A stretch of 64,000 nucleotides of DNA from Firmicutes bacterium HGW-Firmicutes-7 (GTDB taxonomy: Bacteria; Bacillota; Clostridia; Lachnospirales; Vallitaleaceae): the NCBI GenBank assembly GCA_002841375.1, contig PGZO01000011.1:47907-111906 (forward strand), given 5' to 3'. Each line of letters begins with the position of its first letter. The stretch's first letter is position 1. Below, piece after piece: positions 1 through 9,652 of this stretch. The notes under the pieces are model-generated. The model saw only the letters and a program-made list of their open reading frames with translations. It was not told the origin of the DNA and did no database searches. The translations under genes and the position numbers were made by a program.

Positions 1-1227
1 ATTGTTTGTTGTTTAATCTTTAACATGATAGGCATGGTAGATTATTTTATACTAGATTCAACTGTGTTAGCAAATGAATCGTATATTAATGTTATTGAAT
101 TGGGCATAAGTAATAACGGTGCTGATGTGACTGCTAAATTAAATTCATTACCAAGTGGAAATTATTATTTTCCCAAAGGTATATATGGAATAGACGGAAA
201 AGATTATCAAGGATTTAAACCTAAATCAAATTCTAGTTATCATTTTGAAAATGGCGCTGTATTAAAAGTTCTTACGAATGGATATACACATTATGCAGGT
301 ATCTTAATTAGAAATTGTGATAATGTTACTTTGATTAATCCAACTATTGAAGGCGATCGGATAACGCATGATTATACATCTGAAGGTACACATGAGTGGG
401 GACATGGAATTATAATTACTGATGGTTGTGGTAAAATAGTTATCAATAACCCATATATATATGATGTGACAGGTGATGGTATCGATTTTATATGTGAAGG
501 TTCTGATGTTACGGTTAACAATTTAACGATTAAGAGAGCAAGAAGACAAGGTATATCTATTGAAAGTGCTGGAGTTCTTAACATTAATGGAGGATTAATT
601 GAAGATATTTCTGGAACATCTCCTGAAGCTGGGATAGACATTGAACCATATAAGATGGGCCAACATTTGGATGATGTAACAATTAGCAATATTATAACTA
701 GAAGAACTAAACAAGGTCTTTTATTTGCAAACTTACATATGGCAAATAACTATAAAGTTAGTATTAATAACAGTACATTTGATGGAATATATGTTTGTAA
801 TAGTGAAGGTGCAGTAGAAGGAGAAATTAATATTAACGATCCAATAATCAATGGATCTAATGTAGCGCTCTATTGGACCAATGCATATGTCAATATGAAT
901 ATAAGAAATCCGATTTTTGTGGTTGATAATCTTAATAATGATGGGACGAGGGAAGGGATATTTCGTTTTAGTGAGCAAGACAAGGAAAATGGAGATATTA
1001 TTGGTGGATTAACCTGTACCAATGCACAAATTTTAAATTCTCAATCAGAATGCAGGGATACAAGAATTTTTAACTTTTCCAATTCATCAAAATCAACGGT
1101 TACGGACATTCATATTTCAGTTAGCAAGAGTAATATGACCAATACAATATGGGCAACAACGCCATCGTCGTTAAGAACAGTTAAGTTATCTGAACCTAAG
1201 AATATAAATGTTACTATAAGATACTAA
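1..1227 (+). CDS. Right-handed parallel beta-helix protein, 5' partial (possible polysaccharide lyase)
   Basis: The frame is open from base 1 and the first ATG (position 25) has no Shine-Dalgarno site, so the true start probably lies upstream of the window. After a hydrophobic N-terminus comes an 'NNGADVTAKLN' segment like the first rung of pectate-lyase-type helices, then many short turns rich in N, I, V and G (for example NVTLINPTIEG, GKIVINNPYIYDV), typical of right-handed beta-helix folds. Its place at the head of an exopolysaccharide locus suggests a lyase or hydrolase acting on the polymer, or a binding protein. I cannot identify catalytic residues, so substrate and activity are inference. 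A hairpin terminator follows. Confidence 0.75.
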   Translation: MVCCLIFNMIGMVDYFILDSTVLANESYINVIELGISNNGADVTAKLNSLPSGNYYFPKGIYGIDGKDYQGFKPKSNSSYHFENGAVLKVLTNGYTHYAGILIRNCDNVTLINPTIEGDRITHDYTSEGTHEWGHGIIITDGCGKIVINNPYIYDVTGDGIDFICEGSDVTVNNLTIKRARRQGISIESAGVLNINGGLIEDISGTSPEAGIDIEPYKMGQHLDDVTISNIITRRTKQGLLFANLHMANNYKVSINNSTFDGIYVCNSEGAVEGEININDPIINGSNVALYWTNAYVNMNIRNPIFVVDNLNNDGTREGIFRFSEQDKENGDIIGGLTCTNAQILNSQSECRDTRIFNFSNSSKSTVTDIHISVSKSNMTNTIWATTPSSLRTVKLSEPKNINVTIRY

Positions 1228-1306
1228 TCCTATTAGAAGAAAGTTTTAGATGAGCATGTAGCACTTTATAAAATAATATTAATAGTATAGTATATGAACA
1301 AATACG

Positions 1307-1334
1307 AGTCTACCTTACAAAGGTAGACTTTTTA
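1307..1334 (+). terminator. Intrinsic terminator after the beta-helix gene
   Basis: A 9-bp perfect stem (gtctacctt / aaggtagac, 3-base loop) is followed by a run of T. It separates the beta-helix gene from the polymerase gene that starts about 200 bp further on. Confidence 0.85.
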
Positions 1335-1539
1335 AAACCATATTTCAACATTTAAAAGAGTAATTATTTGTATGAAATTTATAGCATTTAATGCATAATT
1401 ATGTAAAATTTATTGCATTCATAGTCCATAAATGCTAAACTATATTTAAAAAGTGCATGCATTATGAATTAAAATAATGTAAAATTAAATAGCAATAAAA
1501 AAAATACTTTACAGAAATTATATATAAATAGGTGGATGA
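1335..1539. other. AT-rich intergenic stretch without a recognisable gene
   Basis: Apart from the terminator just before it, this stretch between the beta-helix gene and the wzy-like gene has no convincing ORF. It contains loosely repeated 'gcatt(t)aatgcat' and 'taaatgct' words and probably the promoter of the following operon, but I could not pick one -35/-10 pair with confidence. Confidence 0.5.
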
Positions 1540-2826
1540 ATGAAGAAAAAAACCGATAAAATGTTATATGTTATTTATGCATTGGCCTTTTCGTTGCCAT
1601 TTGGCAATATTATTAAAATACAATTGATTACGATTGGTGAAAAAACATTTGTATTTGCATTATATGAAATTATCATAATGCTTTCAATTATATTTTTTTT
1701 TAAGAGACACATATATTATTTAAAGAAAGACCCAGTCAATATTGTTCTGTTAATATGGATCGCTACATCAATAATTAACTGTATGATTATGATTTATTTT
1801 AATAAATATATGACAACTAGTGTATATTTGAAGAATATGTTTTATATTCTAACTTGGTCAATAGCAATGATGACATACATAGTTTTTAGTCATGCAGAAA
1901 TCAATGATATTATAAAAAAAAGATTAATTAAGGTGTTTATTACTTCAACCATTATTGTTTTAATAATCGTTATTTACTGGGAGTATAAGCTTTTTAATAT
2001 TACATCCATCATTACATTAACTTCTTTTAGATTAGGTGGTTTTGAAGGAGCTGGACCCCCATATGACAGCATTAATACAAACAATATTGGTGTTCTATTC
2101 TCATTTGCATTTATTCTGCTATATTCATTTAAACCGACATTGAAGGTATTGGTTTTGAAAGTAGTTTTTTTTGCTGCTGTAATACTTACATCTTCGAGAG
2201 AGAGTATTATTCTATTGGTATTTTCAATCTTGGTTCTATTTATTATTGAAAAAAAATGTAGGATGAATTTCTTAGTGGAAATATCTACGTTTATAATTGT
2301 TTTTTTGGTGGTTTTTTATCTTGCTATGCAATATACGGGTGTTTATAACGGATTTATTTTAAGATATAGTGCCTTTTTTAATCCTGCAAAAGCATTAGAA
2401 GAAGATAGATTAGGATTGTGGCGAGATATCATAAATAACTTGTTTGAAATAAAGTCATCTATTTTCATTGGATATGGTCCTGAAGGTGTTTTGCATATGT
2501 CAAGATTATTACTAAATAAAAACATATATAATGGAGATAATTCGATTATTGGTGTATTTATTTCGCAAGGCATTATTGGACTAATATTTTTTTCGAGTTT
2601 TATGTTTATGTTTTTTAGCAAACTATGGATCAGTATTAAAAATAGTGACAAATTAATTACTAAAAGCATTATTGCTTTTGCAATTGCTTATATCTTAACT
2701 TCACTGTTTTCACCAAGGTTTTTGTGGCCTTATAATCCTTTAAATGCTTCATTACTATTTTTTTGTAGTTTATATCTCAAAAACAATAACGATAAGGAGA
2801 AAAAAAGTGAAAGCACAAATGGTTAA
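1540..2826 (+). CDS. O-antigen ligase / Wzy-like polysaccharide polymerase
   Basis: This 428-residue polytopic membrane protein has about ten to twelve hydrophobic segments and a long extracellular stretch around residues 270-330 (RLGLWRDIINNL, then IGYGPEG), the pattern of the Wzy_C / O-antigen ligase family. It would polymerise lipid-linked repeat units outside the membrane. The start has an 'aggtgg' ribosome site. It overlaps the start region of the flippase gene, as expected for one operon. Family membership rests on topology and context because Wzy sequences diverge strongly. Confidence 0.75.
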   Translation: MKKKTDKMLYVIYALAFSLPFGNIIKIQLITIGEKTFVFALYEIIIMLSIIFFFKRHIYYLKKDPVNIVLLIWIATSIINCMIMIYFNKYMTTSVYLKNMFYILTWSIAMMTYIVFSHAEINDIIKKRLIKVFITSTIIVLIIVIYWEYKLFNITSIITLTSFRLGGFEGAGPPYDSINTNNIGVLFSFAFILLYSFKPTLKVLVLKVVFFAAVILTSSRESIILLVFSILVLFIIEKKCRMNFLVEISTFIIVFLVVFYLAMQYTGVYNGFILRYSAFFNPAKALEEDRLGLWRDIINNLFEIKSSIFIGYGPEGVLHMSRLLLNKNIYNGDNSIIGVFISQGIIGLIFFSSFMFMFFSKLWISIKNSDKLITKSIIAFAIAYILTSLFSPRFLWPYNPLNASLLFFCSLYLKNNNDKEKKSESTNG

Positions 2827-4297
2827 AAATACTTTTATTCTTGTTCTATTTTCGTTTGCTAGTAAGATTTTGGGATTTGGAAGAGAAGTAACGCAAGCGT
2901 CCTTATTCGGTGCTACAAATAATACTGATGCGTTAATACTTGCTTTTTTGTTTTTACAATACATTACTGGAGGAATAAGTGCAATTATTGAAAAGGTAAT
3001 TATTCCAAAAGTTGCTATATATAAGGAATACAATGGAGAACTTAATGAAAAAGTAAATCGTTTCTTTTTCTTCATGTTTCTTGTGCTCATTATCGTTAGC
3101 TCAATGTTATTAATTTCTATTAAGTATATACTATTTTTTATGAAAGTTCAAAATCCAGAAGTAGTAACAAAAATGATTTATTTTATTATCCCTATTGCTA
3201 TAATTATGAGTATCAATTCTTTGTTGCAAGCAGTTCTTAAAGCATTTAATCAATTTAAAGTTGTCGGTGTTGTCATGTTAGTTCAAAACAGTATTATTAT
3301 TATTACAATTTTACTATTACATAATCTTTATGGAATATATAGCGTTTTAATTGGTTGGCTAATCGCTAATGCAATTAATTATGTACATATACTATTTGAA
3401 ACAAAAAAAATAGGATTTTACTGGTCAACAAGTTTTCTATTTACTCAGAAATCAATCAGTTCAGAAATTAAAAGATTTATAAGCTATAATAGAATAATCG
3501 CTCCTGTATTAGGTTTGGTTTTAGTATCCTATGTAAATTCCTTTTTAGAAAAAAAAATAACATTTGGTCTTGGTGAGGGTGCCACTACAATGATCTATTA
3601 TGGAACCATTATTAATGACTTGGTATATAGTATATTTATTATCTCTGCAATGAGTGTATTGATACCAGCTTTATCAAAATCAGACAATAAGCAGCTTATG
3701 ACACAGAATATGATTAGAATTATTATCATGTGTTTCTTACCAATAACAGTTATTATTTTATGCTATGCACACGAAGCGGTTGAATTTTTATTATATTTTG
3801 GGGACTTTTCAATAAATAATGTACGAAGTATATCAAATATTTTTATTGGTTTTTCTTTAGGACTTATGTGTTTAGGCATTAGAGAGACACTTTATACAAG
3901 AGCTTATTCCAGTGGAAACACCAAACTACCATTTAAGGCCAACTTAGTTGCAAGCAGTGTAAATATTTTCTTCAACTTTATTCTATCTTTGAAATTTGGT
4001 ATTATTGGTGTTGCAGCAGGTACTACGATTTCTATCTATGCAAGTATGTTTTATATGGGTTATCATATAAAAGAAAAATATGTTGATCTAGAGTTTATTA
4101 AAAAAATATCTATTGGCGTTATGGGAACAATTAGTGTCAATTTAATATATATAACAATATTTAGAAATCCAAAGAACATATTTGCCATAGCAGGCATAGC
4201 TTTGTTTAGTTTAGTTGTTTATATAATTATTTTATATTTGCTTCAAACGAAAGAAGTTGTAAAGCTGATAAATGGCATAAAGGAGAGAGCAAAATGA
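2807..4297 (+). CDS. MurJ/MviN-type lipid-linked oligosaccharide flippase
   Basis: A polytopic protein of about 496 residues with some fourteen membrane segments. The N-terminal 'SKILGFGREVTQASLFGA' followed by 'NNTDALILAF' is the signature of the MurJ/MviN branch of the MOP superfamily. Within a capsule locus it most likely flips the polysaccharide repeat unit (a Wzx role) and is probably not the main lipid II flippase. I chose the GTG at 2807 because 'aaggag' lies 7 bases before it; the longer ATG-initiated frame from 2744 would start deep in the wzy-like gene without a ribosome site. It overlaps the next gene by 4 bp (ATGA). Confidence 0.85.
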   Translation: MKAQMVKNTFILVLFSFASKILGFGREVTQASLFGATNNTDALILAFLFLQYITGGISAIIEKVIIPKVAIYKEYNGELNEKVNRFFFFMFLVLIIVSSMLLISIKYILFFMKVQNPEVVTKMIYFIIPIAIIMSINSLLQAVLKAFNQFKVVGVVMLVQNSIIIITILLLHNLYGIYSVLIGWLIANAINYVHILFETKKIGFYWSTSFLFTQKSISSEIKRFISYNRIIAPVLGLVLVSYVNSFLEKKITFGLGEGATTMIYYGTIINDLVYSIFIISAMSVLIPALSKSDNKQLMTQNMIRIIIMCFLPITVIILCYAHEAVEFLLYFGDFSINNVRSISNIFIGFSLGLMCLGIRETLYTRAYSSGNTKLPFKANLVASSVNIFFNFILSLKFGIIGVAAGTTISIYASMFYMGYHIKEKYVDLEFIKKISIGVMGTISVNLIYITIFRNPKNIFAIAGIALFSLVVYIIILYLLQTKEVVKLINGIKERAK

Positions 4298-5166
4298 TAA
4301 AAAACAAAATATCCGTTGTTATTCCGTCTTTTAATAGAGCGCATCTTATTGAAAATACCATACCTTCTTATGTACAAGAGGGTGTCGGTGAAATAATTAT
4401 TATTGATGATGCTTCAACAGATAATACTGAACAAGTGGTTAGAAAACTAACTGAAAAATATAGTATCATACGTTATATAAAGTTAGAAAAAAACAGTGGA
4501 CAAGTAGTGGCCAATAATATTGGGGTTCAACAAGCAAAATACGAGTTTATATATTTTGGCGACGATGACTCTTTTATTTGCGAAAATTCTTTGAATTTTG
4601 CATACAATAGCATGATTGAGAATAATGCTGATATTGTGGGGATAAGAGCCTTATATATGCTGGAAAATGAACATTATGAAGATACAATTAAAAGAAGCAC
4701 AAATAATAAAGGCGTATATTTTAATATTAACAGATTGAAAATTGATTTTACTTGTTACACTGATAAGGACTTAAGGTTGCCTTTTGTTCATGCATGTCTT
4801 CTTGTGAAAAGTAAAATTGCAAAAGAAGTAATGTTTGATACATCCTATCAAGGCAGTGGCTATAGAGAGGAAACAGACTTTATTTTATCTTGTTCAGAGA
4901 AAGGGTATGATCGTGTATTCTACTGTTCAAAAGCAATTTCAATTAATTTACCAAGAGAGATTGCAACTGGAGGCGCTTGGAAACAGTCATGGTGGGGATA
5001 TGAAACTTCAACCATTAAAAATAATATTTATTTTTTGAATAAGCATTATAAATATTTGAAAAGTCATTGGGACTTAAAAACGCCTAAATTCATATTAAAC
5101 ATATTTTTTATTCTTGAAAGAATTATGTTTAGAGCAAGAAGGGGTATTAAAAAAATAATTAAATAA
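4294..5166 (+). CDS. Family 2 glycosyltransferase
   Basis: This is a GT-A fold enzyme of 290 residues. 'ISVVIPSFNRAHLIENTI' and 'IIIIDDASTDNT' form the nucleotide-sugar binding half, and 'YFGDDDSF' (about residue 90) supplies the DxD metal site. The C-terminus is basic and hydrophobic, which suggests membrane association. It would add one sugar to the repeat unit on the cytoplasmic face. Donor and acceptor cannot be told from sequence. The start overlaps the flippase stop, so the two are translationally coupled. Confidence 0.9.
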   Translation: MIKNKISVVIPSFNRAHLIENTIPSYVQEGVGEIIIIDDASTDNTEQVVRKLTEKYSIIRYIKLEKNSGQVVANNIGVQQAKYEFIYFGDDDSFICENSLNFAYNSMIENNADIVGIRALYMLENEHYEDTIKRSTNNKGVYFNINRLKIDFTCYTDKDLRLPFVHACLLVKSKIAKEVMFDTSYQGSGYREETDFILSCSEKGYDRVFYCSKAISINLPREIATGGAWKQSWWGYETSTIKNNIYFLNKHYKYLKSHWDLKTPKFILNIFFILERIMFRARRGIKKIIK

Positions 5167-5199
5167 TTTTAATTAATAATATAAGGGAGTAGGTGTAGT

Positions 5200-6330
5200 A
5201 TGAAACAGTATAAAATTGCATTCCTTACAGAAAATCCGATTAACACTTTAGGAGGAGTTGAGCGATTTACTTTATCTCTTAAATGCTATTTTGAGAAAAA
5301 TGGATTTGTCGTTAAAGTGTATGACAAATCAATTATGCCTAAAGAACCAAAAAGAAATTGGTTTAATAGCTATTTTTCAACGATTACTGATAATTATAAT
5401 TTGGGTAATGAGATTTCAAAGAGAATGAAAGAGGACCAGATTGATTTTATTATACAAAATGGCTTATCAGCATGGAGTATATGTAGAAGAAGGCGTATAC
5501 CTCGTATGGTTATTCATCATGGTACATGGAGAGAAGTATCAAAGCATCTGTCAAAAGGCAGTAAAAATATAAAAAAAACATTAGCCAATAAAGTATTGAT
5601 ATACTATATTAATGGATGGTTTGAATGGTTTACAAGCAAGAATGCAATTAGCATTGGTGTATCATCCTCAGTAAAGAATGAGTTGAAAAGCCTATATTAT
5701 AATCTTGACGCGATTGCTATCCAAAATGGGATAGATACGGAATTATTTAAAAAGCTGGATGCCAAAATATGCAAGAAAAAATATGGTTTAAAAGAAGAAG
5801 ACTTTATTATTTCTTTTACTGGAAGATTAGAATATCGAAAGGGAAATGATATTTTAGCTCAATTATCTCATAAAGCTTATAAAGAGGACCCTTCAATAAA
5901 ATTCTTATTTGCAACTGATCAGAAAACAAATGATTTTGCGGATAATGTAATCTTCTTAGAGCATGTAAATTATGAGGAAATGCCTTATGTATATTGTGCA
6001 TCAGATTTGTTTATTATGCCTACACGATATGAAGGTTGTAGTTATTCAATTATAGAAGCAATGTCATGTAATACACCAATACTAATAAGTTCTGTAGGGC
6101 ATGGAAGTGATATTAGCCGATTTGGTGCGCTGAAAAATGTTGTATTAGACGAAATAAATTGTGATGTATATTGGGAAAAAATCATTGAGTTAAAAAACAA
6201 CAAAGGACAACTTAAAGAGATTGGTGATGATGCCAAAAAATATGTTGACGCTAATAATACTTTAGAAATTTTTGGAAAGGCATATCTAGACCTTATTAAA
6301 AAGAACATTTTAAAAGGGAGGTTAAAATGA
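5200..6330 (+). CDS. Family 4 (group 1) glycosyltransferase
   Basis: A 376-residue GT-B enzyme. The N-terminal lobe begins 'KIAFLTENPINTLGGVERF', where the GGVE loop binds the acceptor or donor. The C-terminal lobe has 'ISFTGRLEYRKGNDIL' and the EX7E element in 'RYEGCSYSIIEAMSCNTP'. A good 'aagggag' site precedes the ATG. It is the first of three GT4 enzymes in a row, coupled by ATGA overlap to the next gene. It is probably a retaining transferase building the polysaccharide repeat; the sugar is unknown. Confidence 0.9.
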   Translation: MKQYKIAFLTENPINTLGGVERFTLSLKCYFEKNGFVVKVYDKSIMPKEPKRNWFNSYFSTITDNYNLGNEISKRMKEDQIDFIIQNGLSAWSICRRRRIPRMVIHHGTWREVSKHLSKGSKNIKKTLANKVLIYYINGWFEWFTSKNAISIGVSSSVKNELKSLYYNLDAIAIQNGIDTELFKKLDAKICKKKYGLKEEDFIISFTGRLEYRKGNDILAQLSHKAYKEDPSIKFLFATDQKTNDFADNVIFLEHVNYEEMPYVYCASDLFIMPTRYEGCSYSIIEAMSCNTPILISSVGHGSDISRFGALKNVVLDEINCDVYWEKIIELKNNKGQLKEIGDDAKKYVDANNTLEIFGKAYLDLIKKNILKGRLK

Positions 6331-7502
6331 AAATACTAGTGTTTGAACCTAGTGGAGGATTTTGGCCTTATACGCCAAACATTGCACAAGCGTTGGGCAA
6401 AGTATATATTAACGACGAAGTTATTATATTGACTTCTGAAAATAGAAAAGGATCTACTATTGACAATGTAACGCTAAGGGCTGAATGTAGAGGTATGGAG
6501 GAAAACCTAAAGAGAAGCAACCAAATTAAATGGTTAGCAAATCGAGTATTATGTTCATTACAGTGGCTCAGTATCAGAAGAAAAGTCATTAAAGAAATCA
6601 AACCCAATATCTTACATATACAAAATACACCTACCATATTTGATCAATTTATATTGCCAATTATAAAAAAAAACACAAGAATAATTGTTACTGTGCATGA
6701 TGTTTTACCACTTATGCAAACTAAAATACACTCGTTCAAGTCTCTTAAAAAAGTGTATAGAACAGCCGATGAGTTAATTGTACACTCAGCTTCCAATAAG
6801 CAAGAGTTGATTAATAAAATGGATATTGATAAGGACAATATTCATATTATACCTCATATCATGGATAATTTTGAAGAGTCAAAATATTTACCTAGCGAAA
6901 CTCAAGCTAAGGAAAAGTTAGGACTTAATCAAGCGTATACGTACCTTTTGTTTTTTGGTAGTATAAGAAAATCAAAGGGATTGGATTTGGCTATTAAAGG
7001 GTTGGCAGTTTTACAGGAAACGATGGATAAAGTTTGTTTGTTAGTAGCGGGTTCTCCACACTGGGACATCGATATGGATGAAATTAACAAACTTATTAGG
7101 CAAAATAATTTAGAAGAAAAAGTTATACTACAATTAGGTTATATTGATGATTCAATGGTTGATTATTACTTCATTGCTTCAAAAATTATACTATTACCAT
7201 ATATTGAATTTCACTCACAAAGTGGCGTCCTATTGCAGGCTTATAAGTATAAAAGACCAGTTATTGCAACGAACAAAGGTAGTTTAGGTGAAACAATAAA
7301 TGATGATCAAACAGGATTGGTTGTAGAAAAATTAGATCCAGCGTTAGTGGCAGAGAAAGTAAAAGAATTATTGGAAAATGAAAAGCTATATAACACTTGT
7401 GCAAATAATCAAGAAATGGTAATTGAAGAAAAATATAATTCTAATATCATAGCAAAAATGACAATGTCCATTTATGAGCGTGATTCCAAGGAGACATTAT
7501 GA
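6327..7502 (+). CDS. Family 4 (group 1) glycosyltransferase
   Basis: A 391-residue GT-B protein. The C-terminal lobe has 'LLFFGSIRKSKGLDLAIKGL' and 'PYIEFHSQSGVLLQAYKYKRPVIAT'. The second acidic residue of the usual EX7E motif is not obvious: the segment reads QSGVLLQAY, a variant shared with the next gene. It overlaps both neighbours by 4 bp, so all three GT4 genes are translated as a unit. It is probably cytoplasmic and membrane-peripheral, acting on the lipid-linked repeat unit. Specificity is unknown. Confidence 0.88.
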   Translation: MKILVFEPSGGFWPYTPNIAQALGKVYINDEVIILTSENRKGSTIDNVTLRAECRGMEENLKRSNQIKWLANRVLCSLQWLSIRRKVIKEIKPNILHIQNTPTIFDQFILPIIKKNTRIIVTVHDVLPLMQTKIHSFKSLKKVYRTADELIVHSASNKQELINKMDIDKDNIHIIPHIMDNFEESKYLPSETQAKEKLGLNQAYTYLLFFGSIRKSKGLDLAIKGLAVLQETMDKVCLLVAGSPHWDIDMDEINKLIRQNNLEEKVILQLGYIDDSMVDYYFIASKIILLPYIEFHSQSGVLLQAYKYKRPVIATNKGSLGETINDDQTGLVVEKLDPALVAEKVKELLENEKLYNTCANNQEMVIEEKYNSNIIAKMTMSIYERDSKETL

Positions 7503-8587
7503 AAGTAGTAAGCATATATTTAGGAAGAAAGGGTGGAGGTGCATTATATTCATATGAAATGACTAAGGCTTTATCAAATAAAGCTGAAGTGTTATATATA
7601 GTGTCAAAACAGGCTGAAAATATTGGAGAAATTAGAGCTATATCTAAAGGGAATTTTGAGTTATATGAGATGGATACCTATATGGACATTAAGTCGTTAA
7701 TAGTATCAACATTAAAAGTAGGTAAATTTCTTAAAATGAGGAGAAGAGTTAGAGAATTCAATCCAACAATTATCTATCATCCTATGAGTCATACTTGGAC
7801 TTTTATAATTAATTATTTCTTGAAAAAATACAAGAAGGTTTTGACCATACATGATCCTGTTAGCCATCTTGGTGAAAAGAATATAATAATGTCCTTTACC
7901 CATAAGATAGAAATTAAGCAATGTGATCGATTCGTAATTTTAAGCAAGATATTTATTGAGGAGTTAATTAGGCAAGGCATTAATCATCAAATGATAACCG
8001 TTATTCCACACGGGATTTTTGATAATTATAAAAGAACCAAGTTTGAGGAAAAAACTTATCAAATGAGGTTGTTATTCTTTGGAAGGATTTCAGAATATAA
8101 GGGTGTTGGAGTGCTCTTAGAAGCATTTAAAATAATTAAAAGAGAAGTAGTTGAGGCTTCTCTACTTGTCGTAGGATCCGGTGACATGAGCAAGTATGAT
8201 AAATTGGTTAAAGAAACAGATGGTATAGAAGTTGTTAATCAATGGATTACAGATGAAGAAGTTGAAAAGTATTTTAACAAAACCGACATATTAGTAGTGC
8301 CATATATTGATGCTTCTCAATCGGGTGTTATTTTAACAGCATATGGATTTAATATGCCAGTTATTGCTACAAAAATTGGTGGTTTACCAGAACAAGTTGT
8401 TAATAAAGAGACAGGGATACTTGTGGAACCCAACAATGTAGAGGATCTAGCTAATGCTTGTATTAGTCTTCTTAATCAACCTGAGATGGTTAAAAGCATG
8501 GGTAAGAATGCATATGATTTTGCAAATGAAAAGTATAATTGGAATGTACTTTCAGATAGTTTAATGAAAAGCTTTATGCGCTTATAA
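7499..8587 (+). CDS. Family 4 (group 1) glycosyltransferase
   Basis: A 362-residue GT-B enzyme beginning 'VVSIYLGRKGGGALYSYEM' (glycine-rich donor loop). 'LLFFGRISEYKGVGVLLEAF' and 'PYIDASQSGVILTAYGFNMP' lie in the C-terminal lobe, followed by the common 'GGLPEQVVNKETGILVEP' ending. It shares the QSGV variant of the EX7E region with the preceding gene, so the two may be related by duplication followed by divergence. It is the last of the coupled glycosyltransferases; a gap of about 58 bp separates it from the LCP gene. Confidence 0.9.
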   Translation: MKVVSIYLGRKGGGALYSYEMTKALSNKAEVLYIVSKQAENIGEIRAISKGNFELYEMDTYMDIKSLIVSTLKVGKFLKMRRRVREFNPTIIYHPMSHTWTFIINYFLKKYKKVLTIHDPVSHLGEKNIIMSFTHKIEIKQCDRFVILSKIFIEELIRQGINHQMITVIPHGIFDNYKRTKFEEKTYQMRLLFFGRISEYKGVGVLLEAFKIIKREVVEASLLVVGSGDMSKYDKLVKETDGIEVVNQWITDEEVEKYFNKTDILVVPYIDASQSGVILTAYGFNMPVIATKIGGLPEQVVNKETGILVEPNNVEDLANACISLLNQPEMVKSMGKNAYDFANEKYNWNVLSDSLMKSFMRL

Positions 8588-8645
8588 TATTAAGTAGTAA
8601 TGTTGAAATTGCTGTAAAATTGTTATTTATAGAAAGGATGACAAA

Positions 8646-9608
8646 ATGAAAAGAATTAATCATAAACTTGTTTTTTTGCTAACCATCCTTTTTGCGCTAG
8701 TACTTATGATTTTGGTAGTGAAACTCCTAATTGGAAAAAACAATTTTTCAAATGAACCCATTAATTATAACAATAATTTTATAAATGCTGAAATAAATGG
8801 CTCTATTAATGATACGATTGATACGAATAATCAGGAACTAATGAAATTGATTGATGAATACAATAAATCAGAAATATCGCATTTACAATCTAAAAGTGTT
8901 ACATTTGCTATTATGGGTACAGATGAAAGAGCAAGTGAAATTTCTCGTAGTGATATTTTAATGGTTGTAAAGTATGATCCAGTTAGCAAAAAAATTAATA
9001 TTGTTTCAATACCTAGAGATACTAGAGTTGAGATTCCTGGGGTTAAAACTGATAAGATTAATCATGCTTATGCCTTTGGTGGTGCAGAGTTATCTATGAA
9101 TACATTAGAAAATCTATTTGGTATTACAATTGATTATTATGTCAAGTTTAGTTTTGAAAGCTTTAAGAAAATAATAGATGATTTTGGTGGTGTGACAGTA
9201 AATGCAGAAAAAGATTTCGAATATGAAGGATATGTCACTGTACCAAAGGGTGAAAATGTATTAAATGGTAACGAAGCATTGTTTTATGTTCGCTATCGTA
9301 ATGATGCAAGTGGTGATATGGGAAGAATAGAAAGGCAGCAAGAAGTAGTACAAGCTCTTTCAAAAACAATACACAGCTATGATAAAGAAGTAGCATTGCC
9401 TTTGTTATTTCATGCTTATTCAGAAGATATTGAAACTAGTTTAGCGTTTACCGATATGTTAGCCTTCTATAAACTGATTAATATGGAGGATAATTTAGAG
9501 TTTAATACTAATACGTTAAAAACTGAACCAGCTAGGATTGATAAAATATGGTACGAAATTATCAATGAGGGGGACTTGGAAAGAATAATTAAGTTGCTAA
9601 GAGAATAG
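8646..9608 (+). CDS. LytR-CpsA-Psr (LCP) family protein
   Basis: A 320-residue protein with one N-terminal membrane segment (about residues 10-30) and an extracellular LCP domain (about 80-230). Typical elements are 'FAIMGTDERASEISRSDILM', 'SIPRDTRVEIPG' and 'DKINHAYAFGG', followed by the arginine-containing 'ALFYVRYRNDASGDMGRIER'. LCP enzymes move finished glycopolymers from the lipid carrier to peptidoglycan. Its place between the transferases and the Wzz/BY-kinase genes fits capsule anchoring. An 'agaaagg' site precedes the ATG. Confidence 0.93.
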   Translation: MKRINHKLVFLLTILFALVLMILVVKLLIGKNNFSNEPINYNNNFINAEINGSINDTIDTNNQELMKLIDEYNKSEISHLQSKSVTFAIMGTDERASEISRSDILMVVKYDPVSKKINIVSIPRDTRVEIPGVKTDKINHAYAFGGAELSMNTLENLFGITIDYYVKFSFESFKKIIDDFGGVTVNAEKDFEYEGYVTVPKGENVLNGNEALFYVRYRNDASGDMGRIERQQEVVQALSKTIHSYDKEVALPLLFHAYSEDIETSLAFTDMLAFYKLINMEDNLEFNTNTLKTEPARIDKIWYEIINEGDLERIIKLLRE

Positions 9609-9652
9609 TTAATAAGTCATAATATGATATAAATTGAAAAAAGGAGAATAGT

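Noticed and set aside
2744..2806. Longer N-terminus for the flippase
   Set aside because: It would overlap the wzy-like gene by 83 bp and has no ribosome site; the GTG at 2807 has a well-spaced one.
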